Shown here: positions 17,897-26,545 of the stretch, one piece after another
Position numbering within the stretch: the first letter of the stretch is position 1
How the letters are laid out: the number at the start of each line of letters is the position of its first letter
From: Gemmatimonadaceae bacterium
Lineage (GTDB): Bacteria; Gemmatimonadota; Gemmatimonadetes; Gemmatimonadales; Gemmatimonadaceae
Assembly (NCBI GenBank): GCA_035633115.1
Contig: DASQFN010000045.1
Span: 124,001-188,000 of the forward strand
Reading direction: 5' to 3'
Length of the DNA: 64,000 nt
Made by a program: the position numbers and the translations under genes
The notes under the pieces: model-generated
Seen by the model: the letters and a program-made list of their open reading frames with translations, nothing else
What the model was told of the DNA's origin: nothing
Database searches by the model: none

Positions 17897-19437
17897 CCCC
17901 CGCGGCCCGTGCTAACCTGGCCGATTGCCGCGAGCAGTGCCCCAGCCTTGCTCTCCGTTTCATCCCATTCGGTGGCGGCGACGGAATCTGCTACGATGCC
18001 CGCTCCGGCCTGCACTGACGCCACGCCGTCGGCGATCACGCACGTCCGGATAGTGATGGCGAGGTCCATTCGCCGCCCGCCGGCGGCGATGTATCCGATT
18101 GCACCCGCGTAGGGGCCGCGTGACTCCTCCTCCATCTCGTCGATGATCTCCATCGCGCGGACCTTCGGCGCGCCAGTCATCGTGCCGGCGGGAAAAGTGG
18201 CGCGAAATACGTCCATTGCCGAGAGATCGCCGTTTATCTCTCCCTCCACCTGGCTGACTATGTGAAGCACGTGCGAATACTTCTCGACAGACATGAGATC
18301 GGTAACGGCAACCGTTCCGTAACGAGCCACTCTGCCGATGTCGTTACGGCCGAGGTCTACGAGCATGATGTGCTCCGCGCGCTCCTTGGGGTCGGCAAGG
18401 AGCTCATGTCGCAGCAGCTCGTCCTGCTCATCGGTTTTCCCACGGGGCCGTGTGCCCGCAATCGGACGCAGTGTTACGCGGTTGTCAGCGAGCCGCAGAA
18501 GAAGCTCGGGCGAGCTGCCCACGAGCTCCAGGCCGTCGAGCACCAGGTGAAACATGTAAGGCGAAGGATTCATCGACCGCAGCGCGCGGTAGAGCGTGCC
18601 CGCGGAGAAATTCGCGGGCAGGTCGATGCGTCGAGAGAGAAGCGCCTGAAAACAGTCGCCTGCCCGGATGTGCTCGCGTATGCGCTCTACCCGCTCCATG
18701 AACGATGCGCGATCCATGTTCGAGCGCCCACGCGCGGGCGGTGAGTCTCCGTCAAGCACGAGCGGACCAAGCCGCGACGGCTCACTGAGGCCGGCCTCGA
18801 TCTCTTCTATCTCGCGTGTTGCGACGTCGTACCCACTGCGAAGGGAATCGTCGTCGGCGCCGGCCGGGACCTCGACACCCACCACGATCCTCGCCTGCGC
18901 CCGGAGACTGTCGACGATGACGAGTGTCCTCGTGAAGACGAACAGCGCATCGGGAATGTCGGAGTGGGCGAGCTTCCGGTGTGGAAGCCGCTCGATCAGG
19001 CGAACGATGTCATAGCCAAAGTAGCCGACGGCCCCCGTCCAGAAAGCGCCGAGCTCGGGCACGTCCACTGGTGGAGACGTCGAAATGAGTGCGTCAAGAT
19101 CGGCGAGCGGGTCGGCGGGACTTCGCGCGTTGTGCCAGCCATTGGAAGTATCCCAGTCCTCCACGACGCCGTCCTTGAATCGCCATGCGGCGCGCGGCTG
19201 AGTCCCGAGGAAAGTGTATCGTGCCCACGTCTCGCCGCCGGCGGGAGCAGACTCGAGAAGAAAGCCGAACGGCTCGCGCCGCAGCTTCGCGAACGCGGAC
19301 ACGGGGGTGTCCGCGTCGAACACGGTGTCACGCCAGACAGGAACGATCCTGGTTTTCGCGGAGGCGGTGCCCTCCTGCCCGATTTCCGGTTGCGAGCGCG
19401 AAAGCGCCGCGAACCGGTCGAATGTTGAGTGGCTCAT
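17893..19437 (-). CDS. trpE: Anthranilate synthase component I-like chorismate enzyme
   Basis: A 514-residue chorismate-utilising enzyme. An N-terminal FLLESA resembles the LLES tryptophan-binding motif of TrpE. The catalytic domain has IRAGDCFQALLSRR, LVGSSPELLLR, PIAGTRPRGKT, ADPKERAEHIMLVDLGRND and TFPAGTMTGAPKVRAMEII. It would convert chorismate plus ammonia or glutamine-derived ammonia to anthranilate. PabB (4-amino-4-deoxychorismate synthase) shares most motifs, and no trpG/pabA lies next to it, so the symbol is tentative. It overlaps the LPS kinase by four bases. Confidence 0.85.
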   Translation of the reverse strand: MSHSTFDRFAALSRSQPEIGQEGTASAKTRIVPVWRDTVFDADTPVSAFAKLRREPFGFLLESAPAGGETWARYTFLGTQPRAAWRFKDGVVEDWDTSNGWHNARSPADPLADLDALISTSPPVDVPELGAFWTGAVGYFGYDIVRLIERLPHRKLAHSDIPDALFVFTRTLVIVDSLRAQARIVVGVEVPAGADDDSLRSGYDVATREIEEIEAGLSEPSRLGPLVLDGDSPPARGRSNMDRASFMERVERIREHIRAGDCFQALLSRRIDLPANFSAGTLYRALRSMNPSPYMFHLVLDGLELVGSSPELLLRLADNRVTLRPIAGTRPRGKTDEQDELLRHELLADPKERAEHIMLVDLGRNDIGRVARYGTVAVTDLMSVEKYSHVLHIVSQVEGEINGDLSAMDVFRATFPAGTMTGAPKVRAMEIIDEMEEESRGPYAGAIGYIAAGGRRMDLAITIRTCVIADGVASVQAGAGIVADSVAATEWDETESKAGALLAAIGQVSTGRGG

Positions 19438-19515
19438 TGGCTTCCAAGCTACCCACTCGTACGGAACAAGGCCGCATCAATTTGATCCGACCCTGCGCCT
19501 AAATACCTTTCCCGG

Positions 19516-21654
19516 ATGATCCGACGATCAAAGTCGATAGTGCTCGCCGCGTGCGCCGTCTCCCCGCTGATTTTCGCTGCCGCTGCCGCAAACGCGCAAG
19601 CGTGGAACGACGCCCGCACGCTCGCGCTCGTCGAGCAGGCAACGCAACGGCGGGCGCGCCAGATCGCGGACACCGCTCTCGCGAGCTATCGCGCGTCTGC
19701 GCACGGCTATCTGACGTTTCTGGCGCAGCTCGGAGAGGGATTCACCGAGCCGCCAAAGATCGTAAAAGCCGATGAGCTCGCGCTGGAAGTGTATTGGCAG
19801 GCGCCCAACCTCAGCAAGCAGTGGATAGTCGGGCGACGGGACACGCTGCTTCTTCCCACCGATATCAGCTATCACCGCGATCACCTCGGCATAGTGCAGA
19901 ACAATTTCCCGAGCATCATCCGGCTCGGCGACGGCGACGAGGTGCGCGACGTTCCGCATCCGCTCTCGGCGGCTGGACTCACGGAGTACGATTTCGCCGT
20001 CCGCGACTCGCTTCGGATTCAACTCGGACCGCGCGCACTCGACGTGTACGAGGTTCGTGTGCGGCCGAAGAACGAGGGCGCGCCTCGGGCCGTCGGCGCT
20101 GTCTATATCGACAGGGAAAGCGGAGAAGTGGTGCGGATGGCGTTGAGCTTCACGCGCTCCGCACTGATCGACAAGGATCTCGAGGACGTGAGCGTAGTCC
20201 TCGAGAACGGACTGATCGACGGATTCTGGCTCCCGCGCCGGCAGGAGATCGAGATCCGGCGCACCGGCACATGGCTGGAGTATCCCGCCCGTGGAATAAT
20301 CCGCGGACGCTGGGAGATCTGCTGTTACCAGGTGAACGTCCCATTGCCGCAGGGACTTTTCGCCGGCCCGGAGATTCAGCTGGCACCGAGAGGACGAGCT
20401 CAGCAGACTCCATTCATCGGACAGATTCTGGATTCGCTCCCGCCAGACGTTCGTGCGGTGACCGACGCCGACGTCGCAAAGGTGCAGGAGGAGGCGCGCG
20501 CGCTGGTTCGCGCCCAGGCGCTCGCTCGAAGCCGCACTCTCTCGCTGTCGGCGAGAAACGCATCCGACATTCTGCGGGTGAATCGCGTTGAAGGTCTCGC
20601 CATCGGAACCGGTCTGACGCGGCGCCTTGGGTCGGGATTCTTGGTGACCGGACGCGCCCGTTACGGGCTCGACGACCGAGTGCTCAAAGGCCTTGGAGAA
20701 ATCGGATTCCGCCGGGCGAGCGGAGCCGGCGCGAGCATCTCAGCGTATCGCGAGTACCGCGACGCCAGCGATCAAATGGAGACGTCGCTCGTGAAGAACA
20801 GCATTGCCGCGCAGGAGTTCGGCAGTGATTACACCGATCCCTTCGGAGTGCGTGGTTTTGCGCTGCAGGTGCAAACCGGAGCGATCAATGGTTGGAGCAT
20901 GACTTTGAGAGGCGCCGTTGAGCGCACTGCGCCGCTCTCGGTTCACGCGAAACCGGCTTCCGGCCGCTACGAGCCGACTATTCTTGCGTGGGACCTGCGC
21001 GAGCGGCGGCTCGGCCTCGGCTTCCAGCGTCCCACCTGGCTGACGATAGGAGGAATCGAAGCGCATCTTGGGTTGAAGGCCGACGCGATTGGCTACAGAG
21101 CAGCTGATTCCGCCGACTATCGCAACATGTTTCGCGTTTCCGCGCGAGCAAACCTTGAGCGCCCTTTCGGAAGTAATCGCTTCCTCGCCCATTCAATGAT
21201 TGCCGCTGCTTTCGGCAATGACGCGCTTCCGCCGCAGCACCTTGTCTTTCTCGGCGGGCCGACCACGGGCCCCGGCTATGATTTTCACCAGTTTGTCGGA
21301 AGGCGCGGAGCGTCGCAGCGTGTCGAGATTCGATTCCCTGCGCCGTTTCCATCCTTCAAGCTCGGGCGCTACGGCCGCACTCCGGCAAGCATCACACTCG
21401 CGCCGTTTTTGAGCACTATCTGGATTGACGGTCGCGCCTCTGTGCGCGAGGCGCCTGCGCTCTCGGTTGTCGATCCTAATCCAGCGAACCCTCCGATCGC
21501 ACTGCCGTCGCTGCGGAACGGCTGGTTTCCTTCAATTGGAATCGGCGCGCTCACGGTGTTCGATGTTCTGCGATTCGACGTCGCACGCGGGCTTCGTGAC
21601 GGGCGATGGACTTTCTCCATCGACGCTGGACGGGAGTTCTGGAGCATCCTCTAA
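19516..21654 (+). CDS. Outer-membrane beta-barrel protein of unknown function
   Basis: A 712-residue exported protein. The signal peptide runs to about residue 27 (LAACAVSPLIFAAAAANAQA). Residues ~30-310 are a soluble beta-rich region (DISYHRDHLGIVQNNFPSII, VYEVRVRPKNEGAPRAVGAV). From ~350 on, alternating strands with YRDASDQMETS, SDYTDPFG and LGLGFQRPTW suggest a transmembrane beta-barrel. FLGGPTTGPGYDFHQFVGRR resembles the L6-loop region of Omp85/BamA-like barrels, although the canonical VRGF/Y motif is not seen. It ends FWSIL rather than in a strict C-terminal aromatic. It stands alone. Function is unknown; a surface-antigen or secretion role is possible. Confidence 0.75.
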   Translation: MIRRSKSIVLAACAVSPLIFAAAAANAQAWNDARTLALVEQATQRRARQIADTALASYRASAHGYLTFLAQLGEGFTEPPKIVKADELALEVYWQAPNLSKQWIVGRRDTLLLPTDISYHRDHLGIVQNNFPSIIRLGDGDEVRDVPHPLSAAGLTEYDFAVRDSLRIQLGPRALDVYEVRVRPKNEGAPRAVGAVYIDRESGEVVRMALSFTRSALIDKDLEDVSVVLENGLIDGFWLPRRQEIEIRRTGTWLEYPARGIIRGRWEICCYQVNVPLPQGLFAGPEIQLAPRGRAQQTPFIGQILDSLPPDVRAVTDADVAKVQEEARALVRAQALARSRTLSLSARNASDILRVNRVEGLAIGTGLTRRLGSGFLVTGRARYGLDDRVLKGLGEIGFRRASGAGASISAYREYRDASDQMETSLVKNSIAAQEFGSDYTDPFGVRGFALQVQTGAINGWSMTLRGAVERTAPLSVHAKPASGRYEPTILAWDLRERRLGLGFQRPTWLTIGGIEAHLGLKADAIGYRAADSADYRNMFRVSARANLERPFGSNRFLAHSMIAAAFGNDALPPQHLVFLGGPTTGPGYDFHQFVGRRGASQRVEIRFPAPFPSFKLGRYGRTPASITLAPFLSTIWIDGRASVREAPALSVVDPNPANPPIALPSLRNGWFPSIGIGALTVFDVLRFDVARGLRDGRWTFSIDAGREFWSIL

Positions 21655-21875
21655 GACCCGATACCCGTTACCCGTACGCGTTGGCCGATGCCCGTTAGCG
21701 GATACCCATTTGACGTTGTCTGCTGTCCGCTGCCCGCGTTCAGTCAGATAGCGGAAAACGGAAACGGGGCTCTGGCAACGCGGGGCAGTCAACGGGCGAC
21801 GGCTAACGGGCGACGGCTAACGGGTGACGGCTAACGGGTGACAGCCAACAGGTACGGGCAACGGGCAACGGAGAA
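21655..21875. repeat. Degenerate ACGGGT-type intergenic repeat array
   Basis: Several near-tandem units of the form ACGGGYGACGGCTA (about 21792-21840) are followed by GGTACGGGCAACGGGCAACGG. The first ~55 bases carry the same theme in the opposite orientation. A 24-base block (21835-21858) recurs at 25222-25245 with one mismatch. It fills most of the 315-base gap before the pilB-like gene. I see no gene here. Confidence 0.8.
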
Positions 21876-21975
21876 AAAACAGTCTCTGCAGAAGAGTGGT
21901 GACAGTCGCGAGGTAGTGGTGTCCTGAAATCACGCGACTGGCGCAGGATTGTTCGAATGAGCCCGCCAATTGAAC

Positions 21976-24246
21976 ATGACGGCAACCGCTAGTCTCCCGC
22001 GCGACGTTTGGCTTCTCCCGATCCTGCAGGAGTTTCTTGCCGCGGATGCTCTCGCTGCAATCGAGGGCGCGGTAACCGACAGCTGCTGGGAAGCCGCCGT
22101 CACAACAGGCGCGATCAGCGACGAGCGCCTGTTGTCGATCGTTTCCAGGCGCACCCGCACTCCAGTCGCGGATGATCTTTTCGCCAATCCCTCCGCGATC
22201 GAGATCGTCCCCGAAAGCCTTGCCCGCCGTTACGGGATTCTGCCGCTCGACGCATCCACCTCGCGGCTCGAGATCGCGACTGCCAACCCGTATGACGCCG
22301 ATTGCGAGCGGACGCTTGGATTCTGGTCCGGGCGCGCCATCGGAATGTCGCTCGCGCCTCCACTCGCAATTGCCGAAGGAATCAATGAAGCGTACTCGAA
22401 GTCTCGCCGCCTGCACGGCTGGGCGCTGCCGCGCGAGCCGCAGTCGGCGGACTCCCCGTCCGAGGGCAACGGCGCTACAATCAACACCGAGCGTGTGCAG
22501 TCAGCCGAGCCCGTTGTCCGACTTGTTGATCGCATAGTCGCGGGAGGCATCGCCCAGCGGGCGAGCGACATTCATCTGGAGCCGGCGGAGCAGTTGGTCG
22601 CGGTACGGTACCGGGTCGATGGATTGCTTCGGGACGTCATGGAGCTTCCGAAATCGGTAGGGCTGCCCCTCGTCTCGCGCGTGAAAATCATGGCACGCAT
22701 GGACATCGCTGACCGTCTGCGCCCCCAGGGCGGCCACGCCACCGTCACCGTGGACGGGGCGCGCGTCGACCTCCGCGTGTCAACGCTTCCAGCTTCGCAC
22801 GGCGAGAAGGTCGTAATCAGAATACTCGACACGCGGTCGGCGGTTCGATCGCTCGAAGGCCTGGGACTCGACGAAGTGGACGGCCCCCGAATGCGCCGCC
22901 TGCTGGAAGTCCGTGAGGGACTCGTCCTGGTTACCGGGCCAACCGGCTCGGGAAAGACTACGACGCTCTATGCGGCCTTGCTCGAGATTCAGCGGCGGGG
23001 CGTCAACGTCATCACCGTTGAAGATCCTGTGGAGTACCGGATTCCCGGCATCGTGCAGGTTCAGATAAACGAGAAGGCGGGTCTCACGTTCGCTTCCGCT
23101 CTTCGCTCGATACTGAGACAGGACCCGGATGTCGTTCTCATCGGTGAGATTCGCGACCGGGAGACTGCTGCCATAGCAATCCAGGCCGCGCTCACCGGTC
23201 ACCTCGTCTTCGCGACGCTACACACGAACGACGCGTGCAGCTCCATCACACGTCTCACTGATCTCGGAGTAGAAAGCGCCAAGCTGGCCGGCGCGCTCAG
23301 GGGCATTGTTGCACAGCGGCTCATCCGTCGGCTTTGCAGCGATTGCAGGGTGGTCGCGAATGCCGGCGCACCACCCCGCCTGCGTGCTTCAGTCCCCGCC
23401 CATTCCATGGTCTACGTGCCGGTGGGATGTGCCAGGTGCTCGCTGTCCGGGTACCACGGACGGCTCGCAGTGACCGAGATCGTTATCGCGGACACTGAGC
23501 TGGAGCGCGCAATCGCCCAGAACGCATCACTCGAGACACTCATCGCGGCGTGCCGACGCGAAGGTTCGCGGTCGTTATGGGATTGCGGAGTGACTCGGCT
23601 CCTGGCTGGTGAAACCAGCGGCGATGAGCTGACCCGGGTGCTCGAGCAGGAGATCGTGCCGCAGGCCCCAGCCGAGTCGAACGGAACCGACATGTGGGCG
23701 CTCTTCGACACTCCCGGGGCCGGGATGTCGCTGTATGATTCAGCCCATGATTACCCACCACTCGCTGGACGAACCGATTCAGTGACCGCAGTCATGCCTG
23801 GTGTGGTGGACATCTACGTCATTCGTCCCCTGGCAGAGGGGTGGCGGGTGCTCGCGGTGCAGCGAGCGCCGGACACACGGTGTCCGGGTGCGTGGGAGAC
23901 GGTGCACGGGCGCATCGAAGGCGACGAGCGTCCCGAAGCTGCCGCGAGGCGCGAAGTGAAAGAGGAAACGGGCCTGGAAGTCGAGCGCCTGTACAACGTT
24001 ACCGTGCAACCTTTCTACCTTCACACGCTGCAGACCATTCAGCTTGCCGTCGTGTTTGCTGCCTTTGTCGCTGAGCCGGGTGAAGTAATGCTGGGCGCCG
24101 AGCACCAGAAGCATGAGTGGCTCTCATTCGAGGACGCACAGTCACGCTTCATCTGGCCCCGTGAGCGGCAGGCGCTCGGCGACGTGAGGCAGCTGCTTGG
24201 CGGTGGGGATGCAGGGCCGGTTGAAGACGTGCTGCGGGTGTATTGA
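21976..24246 (+). CDS. Type II secretion/type IV pilus ATPase fused to a C-terminal Nudix domain
   Basis: A single open frame of ~756 residues. The first ~570 residues are a GspE/PilB ATPase: an N-terminal T2SSE domain, IHLEPAEQLVAVRYRVDG, Walker A GPTGSGKT (~321-328), the Asp box DPVEYRI, Walker B VVLIGEIRD, the His box GHLVFATLHTNDA, and a zinc tetracysteine (CSDC...CARC). It should power assembly of a pilus or pseudopilus at the inner membrane. After a ~45-residue linker, residues ~600-756 are a Nudix hydrolase with a complete box GRIEGDERPEAAARREVKEE followed by TGL. No stop separates the two. An internal ATG near 23728 could also start a free Nudix protein. A TTG two codons upstream is an alternative start. 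Confidence 0.9.
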   Translation: MTATASLPRDVWLLPILQEFLAADALAAIEGAVTDSCWEAAVTTGAISDERLLSIVSRRTRTPVADDLFANPSAIEIVPESLARRYGILPLDASTSRLEIATANPYDADCERTLGFWSGRAIGMSLAPPLAIAEGINEAYSKSRRLHGWALPREPQSADSPSEGNGATINTERVQSAEPVVRLVDRIVAGGIAQRASDIHLEPAEQLVAVRYRVDGLLRDVMELPKSVGLPLVSRVKIMARMDIADRLRPQGGHATVTVDGARVDLRVSTLPASHGEKVVIRILDTRSAVRSLEGLGLDEVDGPRMRRLLEVREGLVLVTGPTGSGKTTTLYAALLEIQRRGVNVITVEDPVEYRIPGIVQVQINEKAGLTFASALRSILRQDPDVVLIGEIRDRETAAIAIQAALTGHLVFATLHTNDACSSITRLTDLGVESAKLAGALRGIVAQRLIRRLCSDCRVVANAGAPPRLRASVPAHSMVYVPVGCARCSLSGYHGRLAVTEIVIADTELERAIAQNASLETLIAACRREGSRSLWDCGVTRLLAGETSGDELTRVLEQEIVPQAPAESNGTDMWALFDTPGAGMSLYDSAHDYPPLAGRTDSVTAVMPGVVDIYVIRPLAEGWRVLAVQRAPDTRCPGAWETVHGRIEGDERPEAAARREVKEETGLEVERLYNVTVQPFYLHTLQTIQLAVVFAAFVAEPGEVMLGAEHQKHEWLSFEDAQSRFIWPRERQALGDVRQLLGGGDAGPVEDVLRVY

Positions 24247-24302
24247 TCAGTCCATCTGGAGCCGGTAGCCGCTCTTTCTGACGGTCAGGATGTGAGGGGG
24301 CT

Positions 24303-25142
24303 TTAGCTCGATCGACGCTCTCTGATCGAAGTCAGCTTCGTCGCACTCTCGGGCGCGTTTGGCTTGACGCGCACGCTCTTCGCCGGAATGCCGACGTACA
24401 CGTGGTAGGGCCTGACGTCCTTCGTTGCCACCGCCACGGCACCGACCATCGCTTCCTCTCCTACGTGAACTCCCGCAAGCACGGTCGCGTGATAAGTGAC
24501 GCGTACGCCGTCGTCGAGGCGCGTGACCGCGTCCGTCACGTCCTTCTGGTCGACGATGCTGTGCGTATGACTGTAGATGTTGGCGTAATCGCTCACCGAG
24601 ACGCGATTCCCCATCACGATCCCGCCCCGGTCGTCGAGCAGCACGTGACGGTGAATCACCACGTTGTCGCCCACCTCCATATTGTATCCAAATGAGAACT
24701 CCACGTGCTGGAACGCCTTGAAGTTCTCTCCGCAGCGCTTGAAGATGTGCTGCGCCAGCACGCGCCTGAGGTCCACTCCCAGCTGGATGTTCTGTCCCCC
24801 GAGGATCGTGCGATCGAATGAGTACCAGAGCCACAGGAGCGGCTTTACCCGCTGGAACTTCTCGTCGTCGCATTCGGCGTAGTACTCGGGCTCGAGCGTC
24901 ACGTTGCGCGGATCGAGCCCGGTGAGCGCGAGTCGCGTGGGCAGTGGGAGCTTTGGATCCTCGATCGCAGTCTCCCAGTTAGCGGCGAATGCGGGGTAGG
25001 CGATCTCGCACAACGTCCGCCGGCAGAGAAGGGCGCGATCGGCCGCAGGATCGGCGAAGCGCTCGCTCAGCTGCTCGATCCACTCCCGCTCGAGAGAACT
25101 GCCGGGGCGCTCACCAAGTTTTCGAAGAGGAAGAATTGCCAT
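24303..25142 (-). CDS. Left-handed beta-helix (hexapeptide) acyltransferase
   Basis: A ~279-residue acyltransferase of the maltose/galactoside O-acetyltransferase superfamily. Hexapeptide-type turns start near NIQLGVDLRRVLAQHIFKRC and continue through YNMEVGDNVVIHRHVLLDDR, IVMGNRVSVSDYANIYSHTH and AGVHVGEEAMVGAVAVATKD, ending PYHVYVGIPAKSVRVKP. The His in SHTH is a plausible catalytic base. Acetyl-CoA is the likely donor; the acceptor is unknown. The ATG at 25142 is used because residues upstream are read through repeat DNA. It is the last gene of a long minus-strand run and is convergent with the GspE-Nudix gene. Confidence 0.85.
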   Translation of the reverse strand: MAILPLRKLGERPGSSLEREWIEQLSERFADPAADRALLCRRTLCEIAYPAFAANWETAIEDPKLPLPTRLALTGLDPRNVTLEPEYYAECDDEKFQRVKPLLWLWYSFDRTILGGQNIQLGVDLRRVLAQHIFKRCGENFKAFQHVEFSFGYNMEVGDNVVIHRHVLLDDRGGIVMGNRVSVSDYANIYSHTHSIVDQKDVTDAVTRLDDGVRVTYHATVLAGVHVGEEAMVGAVAVATKDVRPYHVYVGIPAKSVRVKPNAPESATKLTSIRERRSS

Positions 25143-25179
25143 GAAAGAGATAGGTGTGATTGCCCCAAAGTTATCACGA

Positions 25180-25266
25180 CAGGGAGCAGGGAGCAGGGAG
25201 CAGGGAGCGGGCAACGGCCGGCGGGTGACGGCCAACAGGTACGGGTACGGGTAGCGGCTAACGGGG
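25180..25266. repeat. Intergenic repeat: GGGAGCA tandem plus ACGGGT-type units
   Basis: AGGGAGC is repeated four times in tandem, followed by a block (25222-25245) nearly identical to one at 21835-21858 and by TACGGGTACGGG. It lies between the acetyltransferase start and the lipoprotein stop. I see no gene or convincing terminator in it. Confidence 0.75.
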
Positions 25267-25274
25267 TATTTCGT

Positions 25275-25925
25275 CTAGCGTCCAACACTCCCGGACGCCC
25301 GCGCCCGGACAAGTGCCCGCTCCCGCTCGATCCTCTGGAGTATCTGCTCCCACGTAGCATCACGCTCACCCTGGAAAGTCACCACGAGTGGGTGATCGAC
25401 ATCGACTTCGCCGGGATAGAGATACACTGCACTCTGCGTCTCACGCTGCCGGAGCCGCTGCTCGCCGAAGCCGGTGCTCAGCGGGATCACGTCCAGCGGG
25501 CGGAAATCCTGTCCCGCGCTCATGATCACGAGGTCCATCGGACTGAACCGTGCGTCCGGCTGCAGCCCGTAGAACGACACGTACCACGCGGCTGGGCGCG
25601 TTCCGCCCGACCGCCGAGTGACCCGCTCGATTGCCGCCCGGTTGCTCTCCTCGAGATCGTGCAGCGCACGATAGGAATCCGGGGTGAGCAGCCGTATCAC
25701 GTTCTCATCGAGGGGGATTGCGCGAACGATCAGCCCCGCTGGCTGGAGCCTGATTGCAATGTCGTCCTGACGAAGAGACCCGAAACCGACTGGGACGTTG
25801 ACGTTCCCGGTGGTGTCGCCCGCGGGCGACAATGTCGGCGGCTTTTCCCCTTCCGGTGTGGGTGGCGCACACGCCTGCACCAGAACCCAGCCGATACAGG
25901 CAAGCGCAACGAAGCGAGCAGTCAC
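25275..25925 (-). CDS. Lipoprotein of unknown function
   Basis: A 216-residue secreted lipoprotein. MTARFVALACIGWVLVQAC is a signal peptide with a good lipobox (VQAC) followed by a Pro-rich stretch. The mature part (DDIAIRLQPAGLIVRAIPLD, AWYVSFYGLQPDARFSPMDL, YPGEVDVDHPLVVTFQGERD) is mostly beta and ends in a charged helix (ILQRIERERALVRARAS). I do not recognise the family. Its start overlaps the engB stop by four bases, so it is translated with the essential GTPase gene. Confidence 0.8.
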   Translation of the reverse strand: MTARFVALACIGWVLVQACAPPTPEGEKPPTLSPAGDTTGNVNVPVGFGSLRQDDIAIRLQPAGLIVRAIPLDENVIRLLTPDSYRALHDLEESNRAAIERVTRRSGGTRPAAWYVSFYGLQPDARFSPMDLVIMSAGQDFRPLDVIPLSTGFGEQRLRQRETQSAVYLYPGEVDVDHPLVVTFQGERDATWEQILQRIERERALVRARASGSVGR

Positions 25926-26545
25926 GTGGCAACGCCTGTGACTGCCGACACTATCGCCGCGGCGAGGTCATCCCGCCCCTCGCCGGTGACGGAGCTGAAC
26001 GGAATGGTCTGCGCCGGGTCGAGCAAAAGCGACCGCGCGATCGAGTCCGCGCGTTCGGCGGCGGCCTTGCGGGAGAGCTTGTCAGCTTTGGTCAGGACCA
26101 CAATCGTCGGCATTCCCTGCTCCGCGAGAAGGTCGAGCAGCGCGGCGTCATCTTCGCTCGGCTCACGCCGCATGTCCAGAAGCTGTACTACACCGGCGAG
26201 CTGCGGAGTCCTCGCGATGTAGCCCTCGAGGAGGGGTCGCCACTCCGCCTGCTGCGTCTTCGACACGCGCGCATAGCCGTAACCGGGAAGGTCCGCGAGT
26301 ACAAACTGATCGTTAACGCGAAAGAAGTTGATCTCGCGCGTCCGTCCGGGAGTCTTGCTGACGCGCGCGAGCTTCTTCCGTCCGACGAGCCGATTCAGCA
26401 GCGATGACTTCCCGACGTTGGACCGCCCGGCAAAAGCAATCTCCGGGAGCGTACTTTCAGGCCGCCATCCCCCCGCCGCGGCCATCCCCCCGATAAACTC
26501 GAGCTTCCGGATGACGAGTGGATTGTCTCCGGAGCGCTCGGTCAT
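25922..26545 (-). CDS. engB: Ribosome-biogenesis GTPase EngB/YsxC
   Basis: A TRAFAC GTPase needed for late 50S assembly. G1 is AGRSNVGKSSLLN, G2 lies around TPGRTREINFF, G3 is LADLPGYGYARVSK, G4 is VLTKADKLSR and G5 is SSVTGEG. Length (207) is normal for the family. The ATG overlaps the lon stop (TGATG), and the four-base overlap downstream couples it to the lipoprotein gene. The lon-engB linkage is common in bacteria. Confidence 0.97.
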   Translation of the reverse strand: MTERSGDNPLVIRKLEFIGGMAAAGGWRPESTLPEIAFAGRSNVGKSSLLNRLVGRKKLARVSKTPGRTREINFFRVNDQFVLADLPGYGYARVSKTQQAEWRPLLEGYIARTPQLAGVVQLLDMRREPSEDDAALLDLLAEQGMPTIVVLTKADKLSRKAAAERADSIARSLLLDPAQTIPFSSVTGEGRDDLAAAIVSAVTGVAT

